In this document: positions 9,301 to 17,644 of the stretch, piece by piece
Layout: every line of letters starts with the position of its first letter
How positions within the stretch are numbered: the stretch's first letter is position 1
From: JBEKTY01 sp049515555
GTDB lineage: Bacteria; Planctomycetota; Planctomycetia; Pirellulales; Thermoguttaceae
Direction of reading: 5' to 3'
Length of the DNA stretch: 64,000 bases
Assembly: GCA_049515555.1 (NCBI GenBank)
Contig: JBEKTY010000002.1
Location: 56,719-120,718, forward strand
Position numbers and translations under genes: made by a program
The notes under the pieces: model-generated
The model's input: only the letters and a program-made list of their open reading frames with translations
Databases searched by the model: none
What the model was told of the DNA's origin: nothing

Positions 9301-10348
9301 GCAACAGAAGCGGCGGCGTGAGTTGCGCATTCGTTACACGAGCCGGGACGACGATCCGGAAGCCGTTCTCACGGCCTATCACGCCCCCTCTCGGCGAGCG
9401 CGCGGGACCGATACGAAAGTCCTGGCGGTGGGCAAGCCGCCCGTTGCCTACGACACTCTGCCCGGCAGGCCGTTTGCGGCCGCGGAGGCCCGAGGGCGTC
9501 AGGAGGCGGCCGGCGCCACGTCGCTTTGCATTCCGTTGGCCACAGGCATCACGCTGGAGTTGGTACGGATTCCTGCCGGACAATTCATCATGGGCCAGGT
9601 CGACGGCCATCCTGACGAGCAGCCGCCGTGCAAGGTTTCGATCGACCGATCGTACTGGATGGGCCGCTTGGAGATCACGAATGAGCAGTTCGCGTTGTTC
9701 GACCCGGAGCACCAGAGCGGCCTGGAGTACGGCGACTACATCCAGTTCAGCCCCGGCGAGCGCGGCTGGACTTTGTCTCGCGCGAAGCAGCCGGTCGTCC
9801 GCGTCTCGTGGTGCCAGGCGATGGCCTTCTGCCGTTGGCTTTCGGAAAAGACCGGCCGGCGATTCGATTTGCCCAGCGAGGCGCAGTGGGAATATGCCTG
9901 TCGGGCAGGAACCGCGACGCCGCTGTGGTACGGCACGACGAACAGCGACTTCTCACTCGTGGGCAACCTCTCTGACGCCACGCACCAGGCGATCGATCCG
10001 TTCGGCTGGAACGGCCGGCCTGAGGTCATTCCGCCCTGGCGGCCGGCCGACACGCGGTTTAACGATCATGCCCGGGTCTCCGCACCTGTGGGCACGTATG
10101 CACCCAATGCCTGGGGACTGTATGACATGCACGGCAACGTGGCCGAATGGACGCGGTCGGCCTACCGTCCGTATCCGTATGACGAGGGAGACGGCCGCAA
10201 CAACGCGGAACCGGAGGGCAAGAAGGTGGTTCGGGGCGGCTCCTGGTACGATCGGCCCGAGCGTTGTCGCTCCGCATTTCGCCAGACTTATCGCGCCGAG
10301 CAGGGCGTGTACGACGTTGGCTTCCGAGTGATATGTGAAGTTCCGTGA
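6395..10348 (+). CDS. 1317-residue mosaic: amidotransferase-like, propeller, two CxxCH, FGE-like domain
   Basis: The ATG at 6395 opens a signal peptide (FLLLIGIVIGSATDARG). Residues about 25-245 resemble a ThuA/amidotransferase-like region (LLLTGVAAGLVAPLGLETLR; LGRGRVVALAWRLSPHYH). Residues about 350-740 form a TolB/WD40-type propeller (FDADRLLFSMPKENGRW; LPDGRIIFSSTAPMVG) of the kind called hydrazine-synthase-alpha-like in planctomycetes. Two c-type heme motifs follow, CIGCH at 803-807 and CIACH at 853-857. Residues about 1050-1317 are a formylglycine-generating-enzyme-like domain (RIPAGQFIMG, NVAEWTRSAYRPY, VVRGGSWYDRPERC, GFRVICEV). The two copper-binding cysteines of true FGE are not present in the GGSWYDRPERC segment, so formylglycine synthesis is unlikely. 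Probably periplasmic, with possible heme attachment. Actual chemistry is unknown. Confidence 0.8.
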   Translation: METFLLLIGIVIGSATDARGAVAFLLPQGPREIPASENDTAREVADRLVAAVPLWPVEGGKFVDRSSRTVPLERFSVIWCHQGEAAACSGPLTEAATVAALSRYAQDGRSLLLTGVAAGLVAPLGLETLRTRPVVFGHDRAQAGLVPIATAHPVLGALDLDRDVLWMNNAVYPAFAEFHPLSTPARGALLARTPGGPENPLVEYRLGRGRVVALAWRLSPHYHIAPASYRANFEQLLKNLLAYLGDSSESRPPGTSAGAKPTVGVRPNEWQALELAIDDLCDTFKDRYPAGRKYRQQLGVLKSSHDALLRRNPPSAASDAALERMVAEFRRLSVEALLANPLLDFDRLLVIKRGANKLGLPMNYEGNSSLPPDGYDNELAVLSPLHGGRLTTLYRPAGGRFLGDVDLNFDADRLLFSMPKENGRWRLWELKSDGAGLREIPCVPDADVDNYDACYLPDGRIIFSSTAPMVGVPCVRGAAHVANLFRLDTDGRIRQLTVEQDHDWCPTVLPSGRILYLRWEYADLPHAFSRILFSMNPDGTGQMEYYGSNSYWPASMFHARPVPNHPTRFVAVVGGHHDLPRMGDLVLFDPSRGRFEAEGAVQRIPGRGRKVEPVMLDLPIAQTWPKFLHPWPLSDKYFLVSCKPTENAPWGIYLVDVFDNVVKIYEEPGYAMLEPVPLRKTPRPPILPDRVDLSRRDAEVFVADIYAGPGLHGVPRGTIKSLRLVSYHFAYQGMGGEPDAPGLDGPWDIKIVLGSVPLCEDGSARFRVPAYTPISLQPLDGEGKAVQLMRSWFTAMPGESVSCIGCHEKQNSAPVGRSAQAAMRPAEEIRPWYGSARGFDFRREVQPVLDEHCIACHDGRQAAPPNLTDRPPVPMQANKNPYNLASCFTPSYYELRKLVRTPTRESDMHLLPPWEFHADTTRLVQMLAKGHYGVRLDTESWDRLVTWIDLNAPAHGSWTEICGEKRVAQQQKRRRELRIRYTSRDDDPEAVLTAYHAPSRRARGTDTKVLAVGKPPVAYDTLPGRPFAAAEARGRQEAAGATSLCIPLATGITLELVRIPAGQFIMGQVDGHPDEQPPCKVSIDRSYWMGRLEITNEQFALFDPEHQSGLEYGDYIQFSPGERGWTLSRAKQPVVRVSWCQAMAFCRWLSEKTGRRFDLPSEAQWEYACRAGTATPLWYGTTNSDFSLVGNLSDATHQAIDPFGWNGRPEVIPPWRPADTRFNDHARVSAPVGTYAPNAWGLYDMHGNVAEWTRSAYRPYPYDEGDGRNNAEPEGKKVVRGGSWYDRPERCRSAFRQTYRAEQGVYDVGFRVICEVP
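7151..7177. repeat. REP-like palindrome inside a coding sequence
   Basis: A perfect 8-base stem (CCCGGCAC / GTGCCGGG) with a 2-base loop is followed by GCTAAACCA. It lies in frame in the 1317-residue gene and encodes PGTSAGAK in the linker after the amidotransferase-like region. The motif looks like a dispersed palindromic repeat, from memory common between planctomycete genes, rather than domain-coding sequence. Confidence 0.5.
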
Positions 10349-10539
10349 AACGTACCGCTGTGCTGGTCCCTCGACCTTTGATAGCGATGGAGGAGTGGGG
10401 CCCACGTGAAGCCGGATGAGGACGACTGTGCTGGTCCACCGAGTTTTGGTCCGAGCAAGCCGAGCCATAAGCCAGTGTCAGTCTCGGGGTTATGGTACTT
10501 TCGGGACACCGCTGCCGGCAGACCTCCTTGAGGTATCGA

Positions 10540-11024
10540 GTGGACTCTCCGTGCCACGTGCCGAACGGGACGACCAAGGTCGCCTTCTTGCCGGGCGGAA
10601 CGGTGACGGACTCGGTGTTGCACCCGCGTTGGCCATCGGCGCCGGGGTTATTGAGACTCAACAGCACGCGGAGCGGAACCTCCTGCGGATTGCGGACGTC
10701 CATGGCGACGGCTTCGAACTCGCTCAGGTCCCACTTTCCCTTGCGCGGCTCCAACAGCACCCCCGGCCACGATGCCCCGGCCTCCGTCGCCACCTGGAGC
10801 GCCTGCCCTCCGTCGAGTGGCACCCGACGGGCCTCGGCCTGCTGGGGGTTGATCTTGACGGCCGTCGGGTCCTTGAAATCCACGATCACGCGGGGCGCGG
10901 GCGGCTTGCCACCCCCGCGGGCAGTCGGATGCCACCCAGTCAACACCCCGATCGCCATCGCCCACATCGCGATTAACAAGAGCCAGTGCTGCCTGGTCAT
11001 CCTCGGTCGTCGTTGCCGGTTCAT
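10540..11024 (-). pseudogene. Truncated secreted glycosidase (agarase/GH42-like N-terminal part)
   Basis: The start is the ATG at 11024 with GGAGAAG just upstream. The signal peptide (WLLLIAMWAMAIGVLTGW) is followed by a beta-sandwich region: KWDLSEFEAVAMDVRNP, VLLSLNNPGADG, ESVTVPPGKKATLVVPFGTW. In planctomycetes this N-terminal module precedes a TIM-barrel agarase or beta-galactosidase-like domain. Here the similarity ends at about 10540. The frame then runs on through unrelated sequence to 10059, colliding with the convergent gene that ends at 10348, so the catalytic domain is lost. About 160 of an expected 700 or more residues remain. Confidence 0.55.
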
Positions 11025-11272
11025 CGTCTTCTCCACGTTCTGGATGTCCGCGAAACGCTCCCATTGTAATCTGAGCCCGGTCCGGTTTCGAGCAGTTGAA
11101 GCCGACTGGCTTGACTTGGCCGCAGCAGCACTTAGCGAACCTGTTCCCGGCGATGGACGGCGCGCTCCGCGTACACCGGCAGAGCGGTAAGCGTCAAAGA
11201 ATCGCCATCGCCTATCGCAGCTCCTAACTCCGCTGCCGGGCCAAGTTGTGCCTCGCTGTGAATTGAACGGGC

Positions 11273-11304
11273 GAGAACGGGTTCGGTTATGGCGGTCTTC
11301 CTTT
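11273..11304 (-). pseudogene. Vestigial kinase start region (start codon now ATA)
   Basis: These 32 bases match the start region of the Ser/Thr kinase gene (13994-14025) at 30 positions: the Shine-Dalgarno-like AAAGGAA, the spacer and the first six codons (TEPVL after the start). The start codon reads ATA instead of ATG, and similarity ends after GTTCTC. The remnant sits five bases beyond the kinase stop codon, as if a second kinase gene had once followed in tandem. Confidence 0.55.
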
Positions 11305-11308
11305 CCCA

Positions 11309-14011
11309 TTACGGCGTTGCCGGCCGATCGGCCAGCCGCTTGCGCTGAACGATCGCAGACCAGATCGAGGCGATCACCGCGGATACGAATCCCATGACTA
11401 TCACCAGAAACGCGATCAAGAGCCTGCGTGAAAAACTGCCCCGCACATAGCTTTGGGTCCCCAAATCCTCGCCGAAGTCGTAATGACGCAGTCGCGCCTT
11501 CGCGGTTTCGACGAACCTCTCCCAGCGATACGCGTTCTGACCCGCCCAGGATTCGATCAAGCCTATAAGCTGCTCGGCTTCGTCGTGAACTTCAGGTTTC
11601 GACAGATCGTAGTGGGGAATATTCTTACACCACCCGAAAAACGCTTCGCGGGTCAGCGGTTCACGGCGAGGGGCGTCGTTGGAGTTCGGTGTCGATTGGT
11701 CGCCGCGGCCCAGGCTGGGTACTACCCAGGTCAGTTGCTGGTCGGCCAACTCAGCCCGCATGAAGCCCTGTAAGAAATCCTTGCGTCCGTACATTCGTAG
11801 CGTCACCTCGATCAGGTCGTCGACGTAATACGGCGACTTCGTGCGGTAATGGCTGATGAATCGAGTTGATATCTCCAGTCGAGAATACTCCTTCGATTTG
11901 GGTTGGAAAGTCATCGCGTGTTCTTCGACGTGCGGCTGATTCCATGGGGATACGACGAAGACCATAAGCGCCACCAGGGCGAGGATCACACTGGCCGCAC
12001 TCAATGCCAGCCTTTTTGCAAGCGTGTTTCGCACGGTCTTTGGCAACGTCTGCATCCAGCGAATCAGCAGTAACACGGGCAGTGCCAGCCCGAGCAAGGC
12101 GAGCCCCAATTCCTGTACCTGCATGACAATACGCGGCTCATAGTTCCCGGGCTGGCCGCAGCGGGCGATCGTCGCAATCGAAACAGCCAGCCAAAGGGCG
12201 AACAACACCAGCATGGGCACGACGACCCATTTGACGTATCCGGGCTTCGTGGACGGCTGCGGAAGAATGGCAGCGGCGGACTTCGGAGGGGCTTGGTAGC
12301 CCGTCACATTGCGCCAAACGGTGCGGACGATCCGGTAATCGACCCACGCGATCAGCGGCAGACCGATTCCCAGGGTAAGCGCCGCTGGGAGGACTTCCAC
12401 CAGGTTCCCCAGCGGTCCGTGTGGGCCACCGAGCAGAACCAGTACCGTCATCGTCACGGCAGCAACGACGACCAGAATGATCCCGTCCAGCAGCAGCATC
12501 GGATAGAAGAGCAGATCGGCCGCGGCCAGCGGCAGTCCGTAGATCCGGCCGCGGGAACGCTTGATCTGGGCGATCGCCATACCGCCGAGGATCGTCGTGC
12601 CGACGGGCGCGGCAGCCGGGAGCAGCGCCAGCAGCGCCAACAGCAGGAATAAGGCAAAAGGCATCGTACCTGGCTGGCTCGGGGCCGGGCCAGAGGGTGT
12701 TCGTTCAACGGTTTCTCTAGCATGAGATTCGGTGTCAACCTGGCCGGAGTGGCGCATGCCGGCGTCGAGTGTTCGTTCCACTGTAAAGGACGGCGTCCGG
12801 TCTATGTTCTGCTGTACCTCAGCGAAAAATGCGACCAGCAGGAACACCCCGACGAGAACCCCCAAGGAACCCCAAATCGCCCCCCAAACCGCCGAGCGGC
12901 TCAGCCGCGGTTCGATCTCGGCGGCTTCCGCCAGCCCTGAAGGCTCCAACGTCCGACCAGCGGCCGCAGCCGGGCCCGGCTTGGCGGCGCAGGCTTCCGG
13001 TCCGACGCCGGAGAGGATCGACTGCATGTCGGTCTTCACCTCGCTCGCGTGTTGGTAACGCTGCTCGGGTTCTTTCTCCAAGGCCCGCAGCACCACCTCG
13101 TCCAGCCGCACGTCGATCTCAACCTTCTTCGACGGCGGGGCGAACCGGCCGATCGGCAGCTCGCCGGTCAACAGTTCGTAGAACACCACGCCTAGTGAAT
13201 AGATGTCGGCCCGATGGTCGACCGACTTCGAGCCCTCCATCTGTTCGGGGGCCATGTAGCGGAGCGTGCCCATCACCTGCTGGGTGCCGGTGAGCCTGTG
13301 GTCGGCCGCTTCCTGACCGAGGAGCTTGGCCAGGCCGAAGTCGGCAATCTTCACCCGGCCTCGCTTATCGATGAGGATGTTTTCCGGCTTGATGTCGCGA
13401 TGAACGATCCCCTCGTCGTGGGCGAATTGCAGCGCATCGCAGACCTGCGGAACGATCGCTAGCGCTTCCTTGGGGTTCATCCCGCCGGACTGAATCGCCT
13501 GACGGAGGTTCACGCCGTCCACATACTCCATGACGAAGTAGAACAGCGACCCTTCGCCTCCTGCCCCCATTCCAGCGCCAGAGGGAGCGTCAGAGGTGCG
13601 GCCGAAATCATAGACGGCGACGATATTGGGATGGCTGAGTCGGGCGAGGGCCCGAGCCTCGCGGGTGAAGCGCTCGGCAAACGCCGGGTCGCCTCCAATC
13701 TCGTTGGGGAGGATCTTCAATGCCACGAGCCGATCCAGTCCCGCCTGTCGGGCCTTGTACACCGCCCCCATGCCACCTTTGCCGAGCAGTTCAAGGATTT
13801 CCAGTTGCGGGAACTTGTCCGCCAATTGCTCTATCGTGGGCGGGATGAAGCCACCGGTCCCTGCCGGGGGCGAGGACTGCGTGGGCTGGGGTTCAGCGAC
13901 CGGCGGCTGGCTTTCCAACCCAGCTAACACCAGGCATTTAGGACAAAGTCCAGCGGGCGAACCGACGGGGATGGCACTACCACACTGGGGACAGAGAACG
14001 GGTTCGGTCAT
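11309..14011 (-). CDS. Membrane Ser/Thr protein kinase with N-terminal zinc ribbon
   Basis: The ATG at 14011 is preferred over 14038 because AAAGGAAAA lies just upstream of it. This gives 900 residues. An N-terminal zinc ribbon (CPQCG...CPKC) is followed by a Hanks-type kinase domain (about 65-330): GKGGMGAVYKAR glycine loop, VALKIL lysine, HRDIKPEN catalytic loop with Asp206, DFG, and APEQ. About eight hydrophobic membrane segments follow, starting with WGSLGVLVGVFLLVAFF and ending with LLIAFLVIVMGFVSAVIAS. A soluble stretch lies between the seventh and the last. The gene is 85 bases downstream of an ECF sigma factor in the same direction. Sigma/kinase pairs are a known planctomycete arrangement, in which the kinase is thought to control the sigma factor. 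The activating signal is unknown. Confidence 0.88.
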   Translation of the reverse strand: MTEPVLCPQCGSAIPVGSPAGLCPKCLVLAGLESQPPVAEPQPTQSSPPAGTGGFIPPTIEQLADKFPQLEILELLGKGGMGAVYKARQAGLDRLVALKILPNEIGGDPAFAERFTREARALARLSHPNIVAVYDFGRTSDAPSGAGMGAGGEGSLFYFVMEYVDGVNLRQAIQSGGMNPKEALAIVPQVCDALQFAHDEGIVHRDIKPENILIDKRGRVKIADFGLAKLLGQEAADHRLTGTQQVMGTLRYMAPEQMEGSKSVDHRADIYSLGVVFYELLTGELPIGRFAPPSKKVEIDVRLDEVVLRALEKEPEQRYQHASEVKTDMQSILSGVGPEACAAKPGPAAAAGRTLEPSGLAEAAEIEPRLSRSAVWGAIWGSLGVLVGVFLLVAFFAEVQQNIDRTPSFTVERTLDAGMRHSGQVDTESHARETVERTPSGPAPSQPGTMPFALFLLLALLALLPAAAPVGTTILGGMAIAQIKRSRGRIYGLPLAAADLLFYPMLLLDGIILVVVAAVTMTVLVLLGGPHGPLGNLVEVLPAALTLGIGLPLIAWVDYRIVRTVWRNVTGYQAPPKSAAAILPQPSTKPGYVKWVVVPMLVLFALWLAVSIATIARCGQPGNYEPRIVMQVQELGLALLGLALPVLLLIRWMQTLPKTVRNTLAKRLALSAASVILALVALMVFVVSPWNQPHVEEHAMTFQPKSKEYSRLEISTRFISHYRTKSPYYVDDLIEVTLRMYGRKDFLQGFMRAELADQQLTWVVPSLGRGDQSTPNSNDAPRREPLTREAFFGWCKNIPHYDLSKPEVHDEAEQLIGLIESWAGQNAYRWERFVETAKARLRHYDFGEDLGTQSYVRGSFSRRLLIAFLVIVMGFVSAVIASIWSAIVQRKRLADRPATP

Positions 14012-14096
14012 GGCGGTTTTCCTTTTGTACGTGGGCATCTACCCTTCTCTAAAGCAATTCTCGAAAAACGTGACGCGGATTTTCGCGGATTTCCCG

Positions 14097-14846
14097 CTAT
14101 CGGCCGAGCACCTCGAACAGGCTGCGGATTTCGTCGTCGATCTCCCCCGGTTCGGCCAAGGTATGCGATACCTCTTCGCGCAGCAGTTCGCGGTAACGCT
14201 TGCGCAGACGACTGGCCGCCTGCCGGGCCGCCTCTTCCGATATTTCCAGTTCCGCAGCAAGGGCGGCATACGGCAGCCGGTCGCGCTGGCCGGTCAAAGC
14301 CCCCTGGAGTCGCACGAATTGCTGCGAGCGACCCGACAAGCGGTACTCCGTCTCCAGTCGCTGCATGACGAGGTCCAAGAGCGTCAGCACCCATTGCCGC
14401 TCGAAAAGTCGTTCCGGCGTCATGTCATCGACCGGCTGGAGGCCCAGACGCGACTCTCCGGCGTCAAGGTCGAGTCGCAAGGGGCGGACCCCACCACCCC
14501 GCTTTTGGGTCCTGGCCCGATCTCGTTGATTGGCCAGGAAGTGCTTCACCGCCGTGAGCAGGAAAGCGCGAAACCGCCCCCGTTCGGGCGAAGCGGCGGC
14601 CAAGGTGTTTTTCTCCAACAGCCAGACGAAAAACTCCTGCGTCATGTCCTGGGCTTGGTGGATGTCGGCCACGCGCCGCCGCACGTAGGCGTACAGCGGA
14701 AACCAATACCGTTGGCAGAGCGCAGCCAGCGCCGCATCGGCATCTCGATCCTCGCGGTGGCCGGCGCGCAGCACCAGGCTCCAGTGGGTGGTTTGAAAAC
14801 CGCCCGCATCTTGGGCCGGCGGTTCGTGGGTACGTCGCTCGTCCAT
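14097..14846 (-). CDS. ECF-type RNA polymerase sigma factor
   Basis: 249 residues from ATG 14846 (an alternative ATG at 14855 adds three). The opening TTHWSLVLRAG is typical of a large planctomycete ECF group. Region sigma-2 is at about 35-105 (ALCQRYWFPLYAYVRRR; DMTQEFFVWLLEK). Region sigma-4 is at about 160-220 (LPYAALAAELEISEEAARQ; RLRKRYRELLREEV). A C-terminal tail (EIDDEIRSLFEVL), also usual in this group, follows. No anti-sigma gene is visible; the downstream membrane kinase is the likely partner. It would direct RNA polymerase to a specific promoter set. Target promoters cannot be identified from this window. Confidence 0.88.
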   Translation of the reverse strand: MDERRTHEPPAQDAGGFQTTHWSLVLRAGHREDRDADAALAALCQRYWFPLYAYVRRRVADIHQAQDMTQEFFVWLLEKNTLAAASPERGRFRAFLLTAVKHFLANQRDRARTQKRGGGVRPLRLDLDAGESRLGLQPVDDMTPERLFERQWVLTLLDLVMQRLETEYRLSGRSQQFVRLQGALTGQRDRLPYAALAAELEISEEAARQAASRLRKRYRELLREEVSHTLAEPGEIDDEIRSLFEVLGR

Positions 14847-14855
14847 AATCGCCAT

Positions 14856-15164
14856 TGTATCTGGTCGCGCGACAGATCACAGGCATCGGAACAAGTGCTT
14901 CACCGGCCATCTGCTCAAAGGATTCAGTTGGGAACCCGGCTACGCCACACGTCGGATCCTGTCTCAAGAATGGTTCGTTTCGCAACACCCAATCGACTGC
15001 TCCCCGGTTTGCCTGATTTCCCGGCAGGGTTGCCGTCTCGGATATCAAGTCGTTGGAAAGCCGTCGGAAATGAGGCTTCCAACACCGGCTGGTCGCATTG
15101 GGCGGGGCCAAGGCCAACCACCCGCCCCAAAGCATAACGGGCGCAAACTCAGAACCACCATCGT
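14856..15164. other. 309-base gap between sigma factor and transposase
   Basis: No gene is supported. It should contain the promoter of the sigma-kinase operon and the right end of the IS66-type element. I could not find a convincing terminal inverted repeat by eye. Confidence 0.4.
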
Positions 15165-16898
15165 CTATTGAGTGGCGGCAATGCGGCGAGCGGCCCGTTT
15201 CCGGCGGCGACGGGCCTGGGCTTCGCGGGATTCTTCTTCTCGCTGTTCCAGACGGTGCTCGGGATGGGCCGCAACCCAGCGATCCGGCAGCAGGGCCTCC
15301 AGGGCAGCAGTGTCGCCAGGGGCGATGGCAGCAATCCGACGAAGCACGTCGGTCAAGTAGGGCCAAACGTCCAGGCGGTTCCGTCTGGCACTTTGCACCA
15401 GCGTGTAGAGCGTTGCTGCCGTCTTGCCGCCCTTCTCGCTTCCAAAGAACAGGTAATTCTTGCGACCGATTGCGACTGGCCGAAGAAGCCGCTCAATCAC
15501 GTTGTTGTCTAAGGGAATCCTACCGTCCTCGGTATACCGCACGAAGGCATCCCAGCGGTTGAGCACGTAGTCGATCGCCTCGGCCAGTTTTGCCGTAGGA
15601 CGCACGGTGGGCCGCACTTCGTCGAAACGGGCCTTCATCCGCGCCAGGATCGGCAACGCTTCCGCCTGACGTAGTGCCCGGCGATCGTCCGCCGACATCT
15701 CCTTCGCACGGTCCTCCAGATCGTAGAGCTGCTGAGTCCAGACCATGGCCTCATGGACCAGTGGATGACTGGTCGCCGGGATCGCTTCCTCGAAGCCCCG
15801 CCGACCATGAGCCCAGCACGCCACGTCCACAAAGCGGCCCGCCGCCTCGCGCACCAGCGAGGTGTAGACGTTGTAGCCGTCCGTTTGGAGATAACCACGA
15901 TAATCGCCCACGACTTCCTTTGGGCCGTCGCGGCTGCGGCTAGGCCGGAAGTCGTAGAACACGTACCGATGGTCGGCATCCCCGGCGTAACCGCTGAGGT
16001 ATCCCGTGATCGCCTTGCCGTGCCCCGGCTTGAGCATCCGCACCTCCGTCTCGTCGGCATTGACCACCGCACTGGCGAGCACCCGCTGGTAGATCAATCG
16101 TTCCAGAGGCCGCAAAGCCTGGGCAGTCCGACTCAACAGCCCACACAATAGCGCCCGCGACAACCACCGCTTCAGTGGTCCCAGAAGCAGTTCCTGCTGC
16201 CGATAGACCGGCAAATGATGCAGGAACTTCCAGGTCACCAGCCAAGCCAGGATGCTCGGCCCGAAGGGGCTTTTCTCCACGGCCTGCGGCGGCCTCTCGG
16301 TGGTCTGCATCTGCGAGCCATCGTGACACGCCGAACAGCCGTAGGTGTACCACACTTCTTCAACCACGTACAGCTTCACCTCTTCCATCTCCACCCGCTT
16401 CGTGACGAGGGTACGGACAATGATCCGTTGCGTCCCGCAGCAGCCGCAAGGCAATTCCTCGGGAGGCAACGAATACTCGGTCCGCCGATGTTCCCAGAAT
16501 TGCGGGAACTCAATCTTCGGTCGTCGTGGCTTCCGTCGAGTGCGAGGCGGTGGCGAGTCCGCATTGGCGTCTTGGGAGCTCGGCTGCTTGGCATCCAACC
16601 CTTCGACGACTTCGGGCACGGATAGCACCTTCTGATCGGGCGAGGGTGCATACCGCTCGCGACGTTGGCCGAACATTGCCCGCTTAAAGAACCGCAGTTG
16701 CTCGGCGGCCTTCGCCAGTTGCTCCTGGTATGCGGTGGCCATCTCTTGCTGCTGAGCGATGACCGCCGCCTGATGTACGATGGTCTCCTGCTGTTGCGCA
16801 ATGATCGCTTGCTGCCGGATGTCGTTTTGCTCCAGCTCGCTGATGCGTTGCTCACCGGCTGCCAGTTGATCGGCAAGAGATGAACTTCCGTGCTCCAT
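15165..16898 (-). CDS. tnpC: IS66-family transposase (TnpC)
   Basis: 577 residues, full length for the family. An N-terminal glutamine-rich coiled coil (about 1-75) precedes a zinc-finger region (EELPCGCCGTQRI; YGCSACHDGS). The DDE-type catalytic core follows, with Asp in VNADETEVRM, Asp in QTDGYNVYTSL and Glu in DNNVIERLLRP, followed by the family block RKNYLFFGSEKGG. A TnpB-like gene lies about 100 bases upstream. The frame is intact, so the transposase may still be active. No terminal repeats or target duplication could be defined, so mobility of the element is uncertain. Confidence 0.9.
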   Translation of the reverse strand: MEHGSSSLADQLAAGEQRISELEQNDIRQQAIIAQQQETIVHQAAVIAQQQEMATAYQEQLAKAAEQLRFFKRAMFGQRRERYAPSPDQKVLSVPEVVEGLDAKQPSSQDANADSPPPRTRRKPRRPKIEFPQFWEHRRTEYSLPPEELPCGCCGTQRIIVRTLVTKRVEMEEVKLYVVEEVWYTYGCSACHDGSQMQTTERPPQAVEKSPFGPSILAWLVTWKFLHHLPVYRQQELLLGPLKRWLSRALLCGLLSRTAQALRPLERLIYQRVLASAVVNADETEVRMLKPGHGKAITGYLSGYAGDADHRYVFYDFRPSRSRDGPKEVVGDYRGYLQTDGYNVYTSLVREAAGRFVDVACWAHGRRGFEEAIPATSHPLVHEAMVWTQQLYDLEDRAKEMSADDRRALRQAEALPILARMKARFDEVRPTVRPTAKLAEAIDYVLNRWDAFVRYTEDGRIPLDNNVIERLLRPVAIGRKNYLFFGSEKGGKTAATLYTLVQSARRNRLDVWPYLTDVLRRIAAIAPGDTAALEALLPDRWVAAHPEHRLEQREEESREAQARRRRKRAARRIAATQ

Positions 16899-16999
16899 GC
16901 ACTATTAAACGCTCGGCTCGCCATTTGGTTCCGCTGGTATCGAAAATTTTTTGAGACCCGGGAATGTGGACGTGTGTGCCTCGTAACACCGAGTTGGCG

Positions 17000-17350
17000 T
17001 CATGCACGACGCCATCGTGGGCGATGTCGAACACTGGCCAAGTCGATGCCTTCCAGGATCAGCGTCAAATCGCTCAATCGCATCTCGATTCCGGCAGGCG
17101 AAGTAGAGCCGTCCTCGCGCACAGCCCGTGTTGCTTTCGGCACTTCAAAAGTTCCACCTTCCAATCGCTTGTACCAAATGACTAGGCCGTCGCCCTCAAA
17201 CCAAAGTACCTTCACGCGATCGGCACGCCGGTTGAAGAAGAGGAACAGATCGCCCGATTCCACTTGCTGGCCCAGTTCTCGCTCCACCACTCCAATCAGC
17301 CCCTCGGTGGAGGCGGTCATGGTGGTGTTGACGCATCGAGTGACGGCCAC
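17000..17350 (-). CDS. tnpB: IS66 accessory protein TnpB, start uncertain
   Basis: The core is clear: GLIGVVERELGQQVESGDLF, FLFFNRRADRVKVLWFEGDG and WYKRLEGGTFEVP, ending HRPRWRRA. These are IS66 TnpB hallmarks. The frame allows starts at GTG 17350, ATG 17320 or TTG 17398; none has a good ribosome site. GTG 17350 is used because SVAVTRCVNTTM aligns with the family's usual segment before the conserved Met-Arg-Lys-Ser-Phe block. That block is changed here to MTASTEG. No tnpA gene is present upstream, so the element is either of a tnpA-less type or truncated on this side. Confidence 0.75.
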   Translation of the reverse strand: MAVTRCVNTTMTASTEGLIGVVERELGQQVESGDLFLFFNRRADRVKVLWFEGDGLVIWYKRLEGGTFEVPKATRAVREDGSTSPAGIEMRLSDLTLILEGIDLASVRHRPRWRRA

Positions 17351-17436
17351 GGAGGAGCGAAGCGAAGATTTCGGGATTTGATACCCATTTTTTCCCAAAA
17401 GACGGGGTTGTGCAGCGGGGCCGAAGCGAAGAACTA

Positions 17437-17644
17437 TCCACGGGAGCGGCGTTTTCGCGTCAGTTTGGACGTGAAGACCTTGACGCCCGCCGCCGACTTG
17501 GCGCATCTGCAGGTTCGAGCGTTGGCCGGCGGCGGCGGGCGCGATCTCGGCCCCGTCGCTACGGTGCAGGAGAATGGCCGGCTCGTGTTGACCGCGGGCA
17601 CGCCCGGGGCCGGGCGATATGTAATCGCGTGGAAATCGCGGTAG
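17437..17644 (+). pseudogene. C-terminal coding remnant of an unidentified protein
   Basis: The frame reads RFRVSLDVKTLTPAADL, then GPVATVQENGRLVLTAGTPG and ends at a TAG with YVIAWKSR. It has the look of a C-terminal beta-sandwich of a secreted planctomycete protein, but no start or N-terminal part exists. It abuts the IS66-type element, which may have removed the rest. Family not recognised. From 17645 to 17868 nothing further is seen. Confidence 0.35.

Noticed and set aside
7388..9712. 774-codon minus-strand frame opposite the mosaic protein
   Set aside because: Low-complexity shadow translation; the plus strand has recognisable domains throughout.
10357..10437. Repeated CTGTGCTGGTCC near the end of the mosaic gene
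   Set aside because: Only two short copies with unrelated flanks; not enough to call a repeat element.
10059..10540. Extension of the truncated glycosidase frame downstream
   Set aside because: Protein similarity ends at about 10540 and the extension would overlap the convergent gene by almost 300 bases.
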